A stretch of 14,771 bases of DNA from DUAL01 sp964478325 (GTDB taxonomy: Bacteria; Bacteroidota; Bacteroidia; Flavobacteriales; BACL11). The position numbers and the translations under genes are program-made. The notes under the pieces are model-generated. The model searched no databases. It saw nothing but the letters and a program-made list of their open reading frames with translations, and was not told the origin of the DNA. The stretch's first letter is position 1. Every line of letters begins with the position of its first letter. The stretch covers positions 1-14,771 of the forward strand of contig CAYZIA010000030.1 in NCBI GenBank assembly GCA_964478325.1, read 5' to 3'. This document shows, in pieces, positions 1 to 7,343 of the stretch.

Positions 1-37
1 AAGAATGATAATGTTAATAGCACCAAAAAAGAAATAA
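1..37 (+). CDS. infC: Translation initiation factor IF-3, C-terminal end (partial)
   Basis: Only the last eleven codons lie in the window; reading from base 2 they give RMIMLIAPKKK and then TAA at 35-37. This matches the usual C-terminus of bacteroidal IF3, a hydrophobic strand followed by a lysine-rich tail. IF3 binds the 30S subunit and keeps it from joining 50S until initiation is correct. The gene that follows 9 bases later is rpmI and then rplT, which is the conserved infC-rpmI-rplT order and is the main support for the call. The fragment alone is too short to prove identity. Confidence 0.75.
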   Translation, partial: RMIMLIAPKKK

Positions 38-46
38 AAGAGAATT

Positions 47-241
47 ATGCCAAAAATGAAAACAAAAGCTGGAGCAAAGAAACGATTCAAAGTAACTGGT
101 TCTGGAAAATTAAAGAGAAAACATGCTTTCAAATCTCATATCTTAACCAAAAAAGAGACAAAGCAAAAAAGAAACCTTACTAAGTCGGGCTTAGTATGTA
201 AATCTGATGAAAAAAGTATAAAGCTTCAGCTTTGTATCTAA
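47..241 (+). CDS. rpmI: 50S ribosomal protein L35
   Basis: A 64-residue, very basic protein beginning MPKMKTKAGAKKRFKVTGSG, the diagnostic start of L35, followed by the KRKHAFKSHIL segment. The length is normal for the family (about 64-66). L35 is a late-assembling protein of the large ribosomal subunit. The C-terminus (IKLQLCI) is slightly different from the more usual KQQLRI ending but is not truncated. It follows infC by 9 bases and precedes rplT by 85 bases, so it is expected to be cotranscribed with both. No strong Shine-Dalgarno is seen, as is usual in Bacteroidota; the ATG is fixed by the conserved N-terminus. Confidence 0.97.
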   Translation: MPKMKTKAGAKKRFKVTGSGKLKRKHAFKSHILTKKETKQKRNLTKSGLVCKSDEKSIKLQLCI

Positions 242-326
242 GTGAATAGGTTATTAACCCAGGTATTTAGCTAAAAAAGTGCTATAAAAAGTAAAAAGCC
301 GCTAACTACCAAAAAATACAAAAAAA

Positions 327-671
327 ATGCCAAGATCAGTAAATTCAGTAGCTGCAAAAGCTAGAAGAAAAAAAGTTATAAAAGCCGCAAAAGGTTACTT
401 TGGAAGAAGAAAAAATGTTCATACGGTTGCAAAAAATGCAGTAGAAAAAGCCATGCAGTATGCATATAGGGATAGAAAAAATAAAAAAAGAACCTTTCGT
501 GCACTCTGGATTCAAAGGATAAATGCTGGAACAAGACAATATGGAATGTCCTACTCACAGTTTATGGGAAAAGTTCATGCTAATAGAATTGAGTTAAACA
601 GAAAAGTTTTAGCTGATTTAGCTATGAACAACCCCAAAGCTTTTAAAGCAATTGTAGATAAAGTAAAATAG
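327..671 (+). CDS. rplT: 50S ribosomal protein L20
   Basis: 114 residues, full length for L20. It starts MPRSVNSVAAKARRKK and contains the conserved GYFGRRKNVHTVAKNAVEKA and YRDRKNKKRTFRALWIQRIN blocks that contact 23S rRNA. L20 is needed early in large-subunit assembly, and in several bacteria it also represses its own operon by binding the mRNA leader. It is the last gene of the infC-rpmI-rplT cluster and ends at TAG (669-671), just ahead of a strong hairpin terminator. The 85-base gap upstream holds no recognisable gene; I could not identify a convincing L20-binding leader structure there. Confidence 0.98.
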   Translation: MPRSVNSVAAKARRKKVIKAAKGYFGRRKNVHTVAKNAVEKAMQYAYRDRKNKKRTFRALWIQRINAGTRQYGMSYSQFMGKVHANRIELNRKVLADLAMNNPKAFKAIVDKVK

Positions 672-684
672 TTTCTTTAAAAAC

Positions 685-717
685 AGAAAAGGTGAACATT
701 TGTTCACCACCTTTTTT
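685..717. terminator. Bidirectional hairpin terminator between rplT and the TPR gene
   Basis: GGTGAACA (691-698) and TGTTCACC (701-708) are perfect inverted arms, giving a 7-bp stem with a 4-base loop in practice. On the plus strand a T-run (712-717) follows after ACC. On the minus strand the stem is followed by TTTTCTGTTTTT, so the same hairpin can end the converging minus-strand transcript. It lies between the end of rplT (671) and the end of the TPR gene (719). Confidence 0.85.
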
Positions 718-718
718 A

Positions 719-1753
719 TTATTTCATTTGTTGATTCTTTTTTAATAATGCAGAAAGTGCATCTATAGCATTTTTATAATCTCGATTTATTTCTATTGCC
801 TTTCGGTAATCTGATTCAGCCCTAGCAATATTACCAAGTGTTTCAAAACAATGACCTCTTGAAAAATAAGCCTCAAAAAAGTTAGGATTGAAAGATATAG
901 CTTGGGAAAAATCATTAGAAGCCACATCATAAAGCCCTAATTTTATATGCACAAAACCAATGTTGTAGTAGGCATCTGCATAAGAAGGATAGATTTGTAA
1001 AAGATGAGTATAAGCTTTTATAGCCTCATTCCACTGCTCAGTTTCTTGATAATAGCTCCCTACACCAAACAATGCTAACTTATTTTTAGGATTTATTTTT
1101 AGAACATTTCTATAGTAACTTACTGCCGTAGAATCTTTTCTTTGCTGAAAGATCAATCCTAATTGTAAGTAAGCATCTTCCAAAGAAGGATTAATATCAA
1201 TAGCGTTATAAAAATGTTGTATAGCTTTTTCCTGTTCTCCTAATCTGGCATAGATATATCCTTTTAAAAGATGTGCTCTTGGTGTATTATAATTCAACTC
1301 TATTACTTGATTAAGGCAAGTAATAGCTTCCTTTTCTTGAGAAATTGCTGCTAAATGTAATTCACCTTTCAAAAGTAAAGATGGAATGTGATTTCGAGCT
1401 AATTGCAAGGATTTCTCCACATGAGCAAATGCCTTGTTAGGATACTGATGTTTCCCTCTATCATACTTGGCAATCTCAAAATAGAGAAAAGCCAATTTAT
1501 AATGATAATTTCCATTATTGGGAGACAATCTCACACACTCTTTGTAATCCATTAAAGCAGATTCTAAATTATCTTTTTCTAAGAAATATTCTGCTCTTTT
1601 TACAAAATGTTCAGGTTTATTTGGTGAAGTGGAAATAGCTTGAGATAAAATAGCTAGTTCTGATCTTGGTTTTTCTTGTTTTTCTTGTTTTTCTTGTTTA
1701 TGATTATTACAAGATAAGAGAATGACGAAACTAATAAAGAATATAAATCTCAT
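719..1753 (-). CDS. TPR-repeat lipoprotein
   Basis: A 344-residue protein with a lipoprotein signal: a short hydrophobic segment (residues 3-14) ending in the lipobox LLSC, with Cys15 as the likely lipidated residue. It is probably attached to a membrane facing the periplasm. A charged linker with three KQE units (about 19-27) follows, and then about eight tetratricopeptide repeats from residue ~45 to ~335, recognisable by repeated A/Y-x-x-G and P-x-x-x-x-A patterns (for example LKGYIYARLGEQEKAIQHF and YNIGFVHIKLGLYDVASNDF). TPR solenoids mediate protein-protein contacts; the partner here is not known. Its start lies 19 bases after the recA stop, so it is likely on the same transcript, but no functional link to recombination is implied. 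It ends at the shared bidirectional terminator. Confidence 0.85.
   Translation of the reverse strand: MRFIFFISFVILLSCNNHKQEKQEKQEKPRSELAILSQAISTSPNKPEHFVKRAEYFLEKDNLESALMDYKECVRLSPNNGNYHYKLAFLYFEIAKYDRGKHQYPNKAFAHVEKSLQLARNHIPSLLLKGELHLAAISQEKEAITCLNQVIELNYNTPRAHLLKGYIYARLGEQEKAIQHFYNAIDINPSLEDAYLQLGLIFQQRKDSTAVSYYRNVLKINPKNKLALFGVGSYYQETEQWNEAIKAYTHLLQIYPSYADAYYNIGFVHIKLGLYDVASNDFSQAISFNPNFFEAYFSRGHCFETLGNIARAESDYRKAIEINRDYKNAIDALSALLKKNQQMK
1670..1696. repeat. 9-bp tandem repeat coding for a KQE linker
   Basis: Three perfect copies of TTTTTCTTG lie at 1670-1678, 1679-1687 and 1688-1696. On the minus strand they encode the repeated Lys-Gln-Glu linker just after the lipobox of the TPR lipoprotein. 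The unit length is a multiple of three, so copy-number change would lengthen or shorten the linker without breaking the frame. Confidence 0.85.
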
Positions 1754-1772
1754 TGAGGAATGAAGAAAAAAT

Positions 1773-2768
1773 TTAAGATAATTGTTCTCTAGTTTTTAAT
1801 TCAATTTCTTCAGAAAGCTCTGGATTATCATCCATCATTTGTTTGACTGCATCACGGCCTTGCCCTAGTTTAGTATCATTATAAGAAAACCAAGAGCCAC
1901 TTTTTTTAATAATTTCGTGATCTACTGCCAAATCCAAGATTTCTCCAGAACGAGAAATACCTTTTCCAAACATAATATCAAACTCTGCCATGCGGAAAGG
2001 AGGGGCAACTTTATTTTTTACTACTTTCACTCTAGTTCTGTTTCCAATAACACCATCTGCATCTTTTATAGCTCCAATTCTTCTAATATCCAAACGGACG
2101 GAAGTATAAAATTTCAACGCATTTCCACCTGTTGTAGTTTCTGGATTTCCGAACATCACACCAATCTTCATCCTTAGCTGATTAATAAACATACAAGTAC
2201 AACCCGTTTTGCTTATTGTGGCTGTAAGTTTCCTTAGCGCTTGTGACATAAGACGAGCATGCAATCCCATTTTAGAATCACCCATCTCACCTTCTATCTC
2301 TGATTTTGGTGTAAGTGCTGCTACTGAATCAATAACTACTAAATCCACTGCCCCAGAACTAATTAAATGATCTGCAATTTCCAAAGCTTGCTCTCCATTA
2401 TCTGGTTGAGAGATGAATAAATTATCAATATCAACACCTAAAGTTTTTGCATAAGCAGAATCAAAAGCATGCTCTGCATCAATAAAAGCTGCAATACCAC
2501 CTTGTTTTTGCACCTCTGCAATTGCATGAATAGTAAGAGTAGTCTTTCCAGAAGACTCAGGCCCATAAATTTCTATTACTCTTCCTCTAGGATAACCGTC
2601 AACACCAAGTGCTAAATCTAAGCCCATAGAACCAGAGGGAATCGAATCTATTTTTTCAACTACCTTATCACCTAATTTCATTACTACTCCCTTCCCATAT
2701 GATTTTTCTAATTTCCCTAAAGTTATTTCAAGGGCTTTTAATTTTGCATCTTTTTCTTTATTTACCAT
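1773..2768 (-). CDS. recA: Recombinase A
   Basis: 331 residues, close to the usual 335-350. RecA forms filaments on single-stranded DNA and catalyses ATP-dependent strand exchange, and in organisms with an SOS response it promotes LexA self-cleavage. Visible motifs are Walker A GPESSGKTT (69-77), the catalytic-glutamate segment FIDAEHAFD (Glu99), Walker B LVVID (143-147), and the loop-L2 region INQLRMKIGVMFGNPETTTG from about 195. The C-terminus is short and ends ELKTREQLS, without the long acidic tail of proteobacterial RecA. The gene follows nth by 67 bases and precedes the TPR lipoprotein by 19. A direct repeat lies just in front of it, so it may have its own promoter. Confidence 0.98.
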   Translation of the reverse strand: MVNKEKDAKLKALEITLGKLEKSYGKGVVMKLGDKVVEKIDSIPSGSMGLDLALGVDGYPRGRVIEIYGPESSGKTTLTIHAIAEVQKQGGIAAFIDAEHAFDSAYAKTLGVDIDNLFISQPDNGEQALEIADHLISSGAVDLVVIDSVAALTPKSEIEGEMGDSKMGLHARLMSQALRKLTATISKTGCTCMFINQLRMKIGVMFGNPETTTGGNALKFYTSVRLDIRRIGAIKDADGVIGNRTRVKVVKNKVAPPFRMAEFDIMFGKGISRSGEILDLAVDHEIIKKSGSWFSYNDTKLGQGRDAVKQMMDDNPELSEEIELKTREQLS

Positions 2769-2795
2769 AATATTTTGATTTTATACAAATTAGGG

Positions 2796-2826
2796 AAATA
2801 TTCGTACAATAAAAAAATATTCGTAC
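2796..2826. repeat. 12-bp direct repeat upstream of recA
   Basis: AAATATTCGTAC occurs at 2796-2807 and again at 2815-2826, a start-to-start distance of 19 bp, roughly two helical turns. It begins 28 bases before the recA start codon and ends in the short gap after nth. The position and spacing would suit binding of a dimeric regulator on one face of the helix, but the repeat is not seen in front of uvrA, and no known operator is recognised. Confidence 0.6.
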
Positions 2827-2835
2827 TGCTATTTT

Positions 2836-3480
2836 TCAACATCCTATTTTTTTTCTAAAATATTTACAAAAATGTGTGATTTTGCAATTAATACAGTCAG
2901 GTTTCCTGGCTTTACATACATATCTGCCATGAAGAATAAGCCAATGATGTGCAATATTTAATTTGTTTTTTGGAAACAATTTAAGTAATTGCAACTCTGC
3001 TTGTAAAGGATTTTTAGCTTTATTAGTCAAGCCAATTCTTTCTGAAACACGAAAAACATGTGTGTCTACTGGCATAGCTGGAATATCAAAATAAACAGCA
3101 CCAACTACATTGGCTGTTTTTCTCCCAACACCAGGCAACTTTTGTAAATCACACAAATTATCAGGGACTTCTCCTTCAAAGTCTTTCATAAGCATTTTTG
3201 CCATTCCGAATAAATGTTTGGCTTTATTTCTTGGATAAGAACAAGATTTTATTAAATCAAAAATAGAATCTATAGAAGATGCTGCCATAACCTCAGCATT
3301 TGGTATTTCTTTAAATAATTTTTTGGTAATAATATTGACTCTTTTATCAGTGCATTGAGCAGAGAGTATAACGGCAACCGTAAGTTCAAAGGCATTTCTG
3401 TAGTCTAACTCTGTTTTTGCCTCCGGCATATTTTCTGAAAAATGAGCTATAAATTGTTTTGTCCTTTCTTTCTTATTCAT
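2836..3480 (-). CDS. nth: Endonuclease III (DNA glycosylase/AP lyase)
   Basis: 214 residues, typical of bacterial Nth. The enzyme excises oxidised pyrimidines and nicks the abasic site by beta-elimination in base excision repair. The helix-hairpin-helix is LPGVGRKTANVV (115-126), with the catalytic lysine at 121. The catalytic aspartate is Asp139 in VDTHVFR. A complete 4Fe-4S loop of the form C-X6-C-X2-C-X5-C is formed by Cys189, 196, 199 and 205. The start at MNKKERTKQF fits the usual N-terminus. It is transcribed toward recA. The gap between the 65-aa gene and nth is 67 bases; a sequence CAAAACTA (3539-3546, reading TAGTTTTG on the minus strand) fits the -7 promoter form, but no well-spaced -33 element is visible. 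Confidence 0.97.
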   Translation of the reverse strand: MNKKERTKQFIAHFSENMPEAKTELDYRNAFELTVAVILSAQCTDKRVNIITKKLFKEIPNAEVMAASSIDSIFDLIKSCSYPRNKAKHLFGMAKMLMKDFEGEVPDNLCDLQKLPGVGRKTANVVGAVYFDIPAMPVDTHVFRVSERIGLTNKAKNPLQAELQLLKLFPKNKLNIAHHWLILHGRYVCKARKPDCINCKITHFCKYFRKKIGC

Positions 3481-3547
3481 TCTTGAAAACTATCAAATAA
3501 AAATATTCAGAAGAATTTATCCAGTTCTTTTTACTAAACAAAACTAC

Positions 3548-3745
3548 TCAGTTTAATATTAACAAGATCTTATTAATTGATTTTGTGTTATAGCATCTAA
3601 CCGATTTAGAATATGCAATTATATTTTCGATTATTTTCTTTTTAGGACCTTGCCTTTTATCTGTTATTGAACGATTTTTAGTGTCATTCCTTTGATTTAA
3701 AACTAATCTGTCTAACACTTTTAAAAGAGTAAAGCTGTTTTTCAT
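3548..3745 (-). CDS. Small basic protein of unknown function (65 aa)
   Basis: I do not recognise a named family. The 65-residue product is lysine/arginine-rich, with no signal peptide or membrane segment. Its N-terminal part (MKNSFTLLKVLDRLVLNQRN) looks helical, a central stretch is rich in K/R/T, and the end reads IIENIIAYSKSVRC...ILLILN. Short proteins with a similar ENI-x-x-YSKS segment and an LN ending seem familiar from Bacteroidota, but that is from memory and unverified. It lies in the same direction as the ECF sigma gene, starting 72 bases after its stop, and nth follows 67 bases later. An 11-bp inverted repeat pairs codons 2-5 with a site 40-50 bases upstream. It could be a true small gene or a chance ORF; orientation, spacing and composition favour a gene. 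Confidence 0.55.
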   Translation of the reverse strand: MKNSFTLLKVLDRLVLNQRNDTKNRSITDKRQGPKKKIIENIIAYSKSVRCYNTKSINKILLILN

Positions 3746-3792
3746 ATAAATAAAGTATTGGTTTCATACCTTAACTAACGTAAAACAGCTTT
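3731..3792. promoter_or_regulatory. Long-range inverted repeat over the start of the 65-aa gene
   Basis: AAAGCTGTTTT (3731-3741) and AAAACAGCTTT (3782-3792) are perfectly complementary 11-mers with 40 bases between them. In the minus-strand RNA the downstream arm begins 1 base after the AUG of the 65-aa gene, so the hairpin would hold the start codon in the base of its loop. No T-run follows, so it does not look like a terminator. A role in controlling translation is an inference. Confidence 0.45.
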
Positions 3793-3817
3793 TATTATTT
3801 TACAATATTTACTTTTT

Positions 3818-4405
3818 TTAACTTACCTGTAAATCTACTTGATTAGAATCAATAAGTTTCCGTAAATTAATAAGTGCATAACGCATTCTTCCAAGGGCTG
3901 TATTAATACTTACTCCTGTACTTTCTGAGATTTCTTTAAAACTCAACTCTGCGTAATAACGCATTTTCAATACTTCCTTTTGATCCTCTGGCAAATACTC
4001 AATTAGTTTTCTTAAATCTTTATGAACCTGATCATTTACTAAATTATCTTCAATATTTCTTTCTCCATCTTGAAGTATATCAAAAATATCGAAATCATTA
4101 GTTGGAGCAATAGTTCGCATTTTTTTGGCTTTCCGAAAATAATCAATCACTAAATTATTAGCAATTCGCATCACCCAAGGTAAAAATTTACCTTCCTCAT
4201 TATATTTTCCTTTTTGCAAGGAATTAATTACTTTAATAAAGGTTTCTTGGAAGATGTCTTCTGCAAGATCTTTATTTCTAATTTTAGACAATATAAAAGC
4301 ATAAATCTTGTTCTTGTGCTTTTGTATTAATACCTCAAAACTTTTGGAATTTCCTTGAAGGTAAAGAGTAACTAACTCTCCATCAGATAGCTTACTTGAT
4401 AACAT
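3818..4405 (-). CDS. ECF-type RNA polymerase sigma factor
   Basis: 195 residues with the two-domain sigma-70 family layout of ECF factors. Sigma2 spans about residues 10-95 and includes DLAEDIFQETFIKV (47-60), which binds core RNA polymerase, and the -10-recognition helix LPWVMRIANNLVIDYFRKAKK. Sigma4 spans about 134-185, with LPEDQKEVLKMRYYAELSFK (138-157) and a helix-turn-helix VSINTALGRMRYALINLRK that would contact the -35-type element. No anti-sigma gene lies next to it, so its control is not obvious from the context. It is divergent from uvrA; a matched promoter lies 88 bases upstream of its start. Related sigma factors sit next to uvrA in other Bacteroidota as far as I recall. Confidence 0.93.
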   Translation of the reverse strand: MLSSKLSDGELVTLYLQGNSKSFEVLIQKHKNKIYAFILSKIRNKDLAEDIFQETFIKVINSLQKGKYNEEGKFLPWVMRIANNLVIDYFRKAKKMRTIAPTNDFDIFDILQDGERNIEDNLVNDQVHKDLRKLIEYLPEDQKEVLKMRYYAELSFKEISESTGVSINTALGRMRYALINLRKLIDSNQVDLQVS

Positions 4406-4493
4406 AATTACTTTATTTTGGTTAATAAATTTATAAAGTAGTTATGCTTCTATAATCTTGTTTTTTGTTAGTATTTGCCCTTCAATTAAAGTT

Positions 4494-4525
4494 CAAATAT
4501 AGTATAACTTTTTGAAATATACAAA
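4494..4525 (-). promoter_or_regulatory. Promoter of the ECF sigma gene
   Basis: On the minus strand the sequence reads TTTG (4525-4522), 20 bases, then TATATTTG (4501-4494). This matches the Bacteroidota primary-sigma promoter TTTG-N17-23-TAnnTTTG exactly. The predicted transcript would start near 4488, giving a leader of about 80 bases before the ATG at 4405. Confidence 0.65.
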
Positions 4526-4543
4526 TCTAATTATATAAATTTG
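4511..4543 (+). promoter_or_regulatory. Promoter of uvrA
   Basis: TTTG (4511-4514), 21 bases, then TAAATTTG (4536-4543), an exact fit to the Bacteroidota TTTG-N17-23-TAnnTTTG form. The expected start of transcription is about 4550, leaving a leader of only ~13 bases before the ATG at 4563. It interleaves with the divergent promoter of the sigma gene, so the two polymerases would compete for the same stretch. Confidence 0.65.
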
Positions 4544-4562
4544 CAAATTCTGAAAAAATAAG

Positions 4563-7343
4563 ATGGTAAAAACAAGAGAAGATACGCAAAAAAATATTAT
4601 TATTAAAGGAGCAAAACTCCATAATTTAAAAAATATATCTCTTAGTATTCCTAAAAATAAAATGGTGGTTATTTCTGGTGTTTCAGGAAGTGGAAAATCA
4701 ACACTCGCTTTCGATACACTTTTTGCAGAAGGACAAAGAAGATATATTGAGAGTTTGTCATCCTATGCAAGGCAATTTCTAGGAAAATTACAAAAACCAG
4801 ATGTGGATGAAATAAAAGGAATTTGCCCAGCAATTGCTATTGAGCAAAAAGTAATTTCGAAAAATCCAAGATCTACAGTTGGAACTACTACTGAAATAAA
4901 TGATTATTTACGGCTTTTATTTGCTCGGATTGGTAAAACCTTCTCCCCTATTTCTGGTAGAAAAGTAAACAAAGATAGTATAAGTGATGTATGTGATTTT
5001 ATCTTGAAATATCCAAAAAGAAGCAAATGTATTGTACTAACTAATTATAAAAATAGTAATGGAAATAGTATACTTTCTGTATTGCAGCAACAAGGATTCT
5101 CAAGAGTTAGAATTAATGGAAAAATTAGTAAAATTCAACAATTAATAGATAAGAATATCTCGGTAAGAGAAAAAGATGTCTTTGTAGTGATTGATAGAAT
5201 AATTATAGACAAAACAGAAGATAATAAAAACAGAATCTCCGATTCTATTCAAACGGCATTTTATGAAGGTAAAGGAGAATGTAAAATAGAAATTAACGGA
5301 AAAGATTATACCTTCTCTAATAGATTTGAAATGGATGATATAAAGTTTGAGAAACCATCTATTCATTTATTTTCTTTTAATAATCCTTATGGCGCTTGCA
5401 AAGAATGTGAAGGTTTTGGAAGTATTCTAGGAGTGGATGAGAATAAAGTAGTTCCAAACAAAACACTTTCTGTTTTTCAGGGAGCTATTAGTTGTTGGAA
5501 AGGAAACAAACTAGGAAAGTGGAAAGATAGATTTATTCTAAACTCCAGTGATCTTGATTTCTCAATTCATAAACCTTATAATAAGTTAAGTAAAGAAGAA
5601 TTAAATATCTTGTGGAATGGGAAAAATAAATGCAAAGGAATAAATCAGTTCTTTGCAAAACTAGAAAGTGATAAATACAAAATACAAAACAGAGTGCTAA
5701 TTGCTAGATATAGAGGAAAAACAAAGTGCATATCCTGTGATGGTTCTCGGCTTAGAAAACAGGCACATTTTGTAAAGATTTCTAAAAAATCTTTTAGTGA
5801 TATTGTAAATATGAATATTGAACAAGCCATTAAGTTTTTTAATCAGTTAAAATTAAATGAGTATAATAAAAAAGTTGCAGAAAGATTAGTTATTGAAATC
5901 AAAAATCGTTTATATTTTCTCTCTAATGTTGGCCTTTCTTACCTTACTCTTTCAAGGCCATCAAACACCCTTTCTGGTGGAGAATCGCAAAGAATAAATT
6001 TAGCAACCTCATTAGGAAGTAGTTTGGTAGGTTCTATGTATATCTTAGATGAGCCAAGTATTGGTTTGCACCCAAATGATACTAAGAAATTAATTAAAGT
6101 TTTACATCAGTTAAGAGATATAAATAATACAGTTATTGTAGTGGAGCATGATGAAGAAATAATGAAAAATGCAGACCAAATAATTGACCTTGGACCAAAT
6201 GCTGGAAGAAATGGTGGAGAATTAGTATATCAAGGAAAGTTACGTAATCTTAAAAAAAGTAAATATAGTTTAAGTGCAAAATATTTGAGTGGAGCACTTC
6301 AAATTTCTCTGCCAGAGAAAAGAAGAACTTTAAACAATAGAATTCGAATAGAAGGCATCCGACAAAACAACTTGCAAAATTTAAATATAAATTTTCCTTT
6401 AAATGGACTCACATTAGTTACTGGTGTTAGTGGCTCTGGAAAAACTTCTCTTGTAAAACAAGTATTGTATCCTGCAATTTCTAATCATTTAGCAATCTTT
6501 GGAAAGAAATTAGGAAGTTTTGATAAGATTTCTGTGGATACGGAAAATTTACAGAAGATTGAATTTATCGACCAAAATCCTATTGGAAGATCTTCTCGTT
6601 CTAATCCTGTGACTTACATAAAAGCTTTTGATGATATTCGTAATCTGTTTGCAAACCAGCCACTAGCTAAAAGCAGAAACTATAAAAGTGGTTTTTTCTC
6701 CTTCAACATAGATGGTGGAAGATGTGAAAATTGCCATGGAGAGGGCGAGATAACCGTAGAAATGCAATTTATGGCGGATGTTCATTTACTTTGTGAGGAT
6801 TGTAAAGGAAGAAGATATAAAGATGAAATTCTGGAAATAACATTCCAAGAAAAAAATATTGCAGATATTTTAGAACTTACAATTGATGAAGCTATTGATT
6901 TTTTTACTGATTATAAAGCAGAAAGAATCGCTTTAAAATTACGCCCATTGCAACAAGTTGGTTTGGGATATGTAAATTTAGGACAATCATCCAACACCTT
7001 TAGTGGTGGTGAGGCACAAAGAATAAAACTTGCCTCTTTTTTAGGAAAAGGTAATACCATAGAAAAGGTACTTTTTATTTTTGACGAACCAACTACTGGC
7101 TTGCATTTTCATGACATAAACAAACTATTGGACTCCTTTTATGCGCTGATTGAGAAAGGTCACTCTATTATTTGTATTGAGCATAATATGGATGTTATAA
7201 AGTGCGCCGATTGGATAATAGATCTTGGTCCAGAAGGTGGCGAAAAAGGAGGGAAAGTAGTTTTTGAAGGAATTCCTGAAAATTTAATTAAAAACAAACA
7301 ATCACTTACAGCTAATTTTCTGAGAAAAAAGATAATTATTTAG
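4563..7343 (+). CDS. uvrA: Excinuclease ABC subunit UvrA
   Basis: 926 residues, full length for UvrA (about 940). UvrA is the damage-sensing ATPase of nucleotide excision repair; its dimer loads UvrB on lesions. It has two ABC ATPase modules. Module one has Walker A GVSGSGKST (39-47) and signature LSGGESQR (470-477). Module two has GVSGSGKTS (621-629) and FSGGEAQR (813-820). Zinc site one is Cys279/282 with Cys389/392. Zinc site two is C-X2-C-X19-C-X2-C at 721, 724, 744 and 747. The DNA-binding segment SKNPRSTVGTTTEINDYLR is present. All motifs are intact, so the gene should be functional. It has its own promoter and ends in TAG, overlapping the ruvX end by 8 bp on the other strand. Confidence 0.98.
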   Translation: MVKTREDTQKNIIIKGAKLHNLKNISLSIPKNKMVVISGVSGSGKSTLAFDTLFAEGQRRYIESLSSYARQFLGKLQKPDVDEIKGICPAIAIEQKVISKNPRSTVGTTTEINDYLRLLFARIGKTFSPISGRKVNKDSISDVCDFILKYPKRSKCIVLTNYKNSNGNSILSVLQQQGFSRVRINGKISKIQQLIDKNISVREKDVFVVIDRIIIDKTEDNKNRISDSIQTAFYEGKGECKIEINGKDYTFSNRFEMDDIKFEKPSIHLFSFNNPYGACKECEGFGSILGVDENKVVPNKTLSVFQGAISCWKGNKLGKWKDRFILNSSDLDFSIHKPYNKLSKEELNILWNGKNKCKGINQFFAKLESDKYKIQNRVLIARYRGKTKCISCDGSRLRKQAHFVKISKKSFSDIVNMNIEQAIKFFNQLKLNEYNKKVAERLVIEIKNRLYFLSNVGLSYLTLSRPSNTLSGGESQRINLATSLGSSLVGSMYILDEPSIGLHPNDTKKLIKVLHQLRDINNTVIVVEHDEEIMKNADQIIDLGPNAGRNGGELVYQGKLRNLKKSKYSLSAKYLSGALQISLPEKRRTLNNRIRIEGIRQNNLQNLNINFPLNGLTLVTGVSGSGKTSLVKQVLYPAISNHLAIFGKKLGSFDKISVDTENLQKIEFIDQNPIGRSSRSNPVTYIKAFDDIRNLFANQPLAKSRNYKSGFFSFNIDGGRCENCHGEGEITVEMQFMADVHLLCEDCKGRRYKDEILEITFQEKNIADILELTIDEAIDFFTDYKAERIALKLRPLQQVGLGYVNLGQSSNTFSGGEAQRIKLASFLGKGNTIEKVLFIFDEPTTGLHFHDINKLLDSFYALIEKGHSIICIEHNMDVIKCADWIIDLGPEGGEKGGKVVFEGIPENLIKNKQSLTANFLRKKIII

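Noticed and set aside
242..326. Possible L20 autoregulatory leader or extra small gene between rpmI and rplT
   Set aside because: No convincing pseudoknot-like pairing or coding potential could be made out by eye.
1917..2177. 86-aa plus-strand ORF inside recA
   Set aside because: Antisense to conserved recA codons with no start context or family resemblance.
2786..2807. Complete Bacteroidota promoter for recA
   Set aside because: The best -7 candidate on the minus strand departs from TAnnTTTG and the nearest TTG is only 13 bases away, so spacing does not fit.
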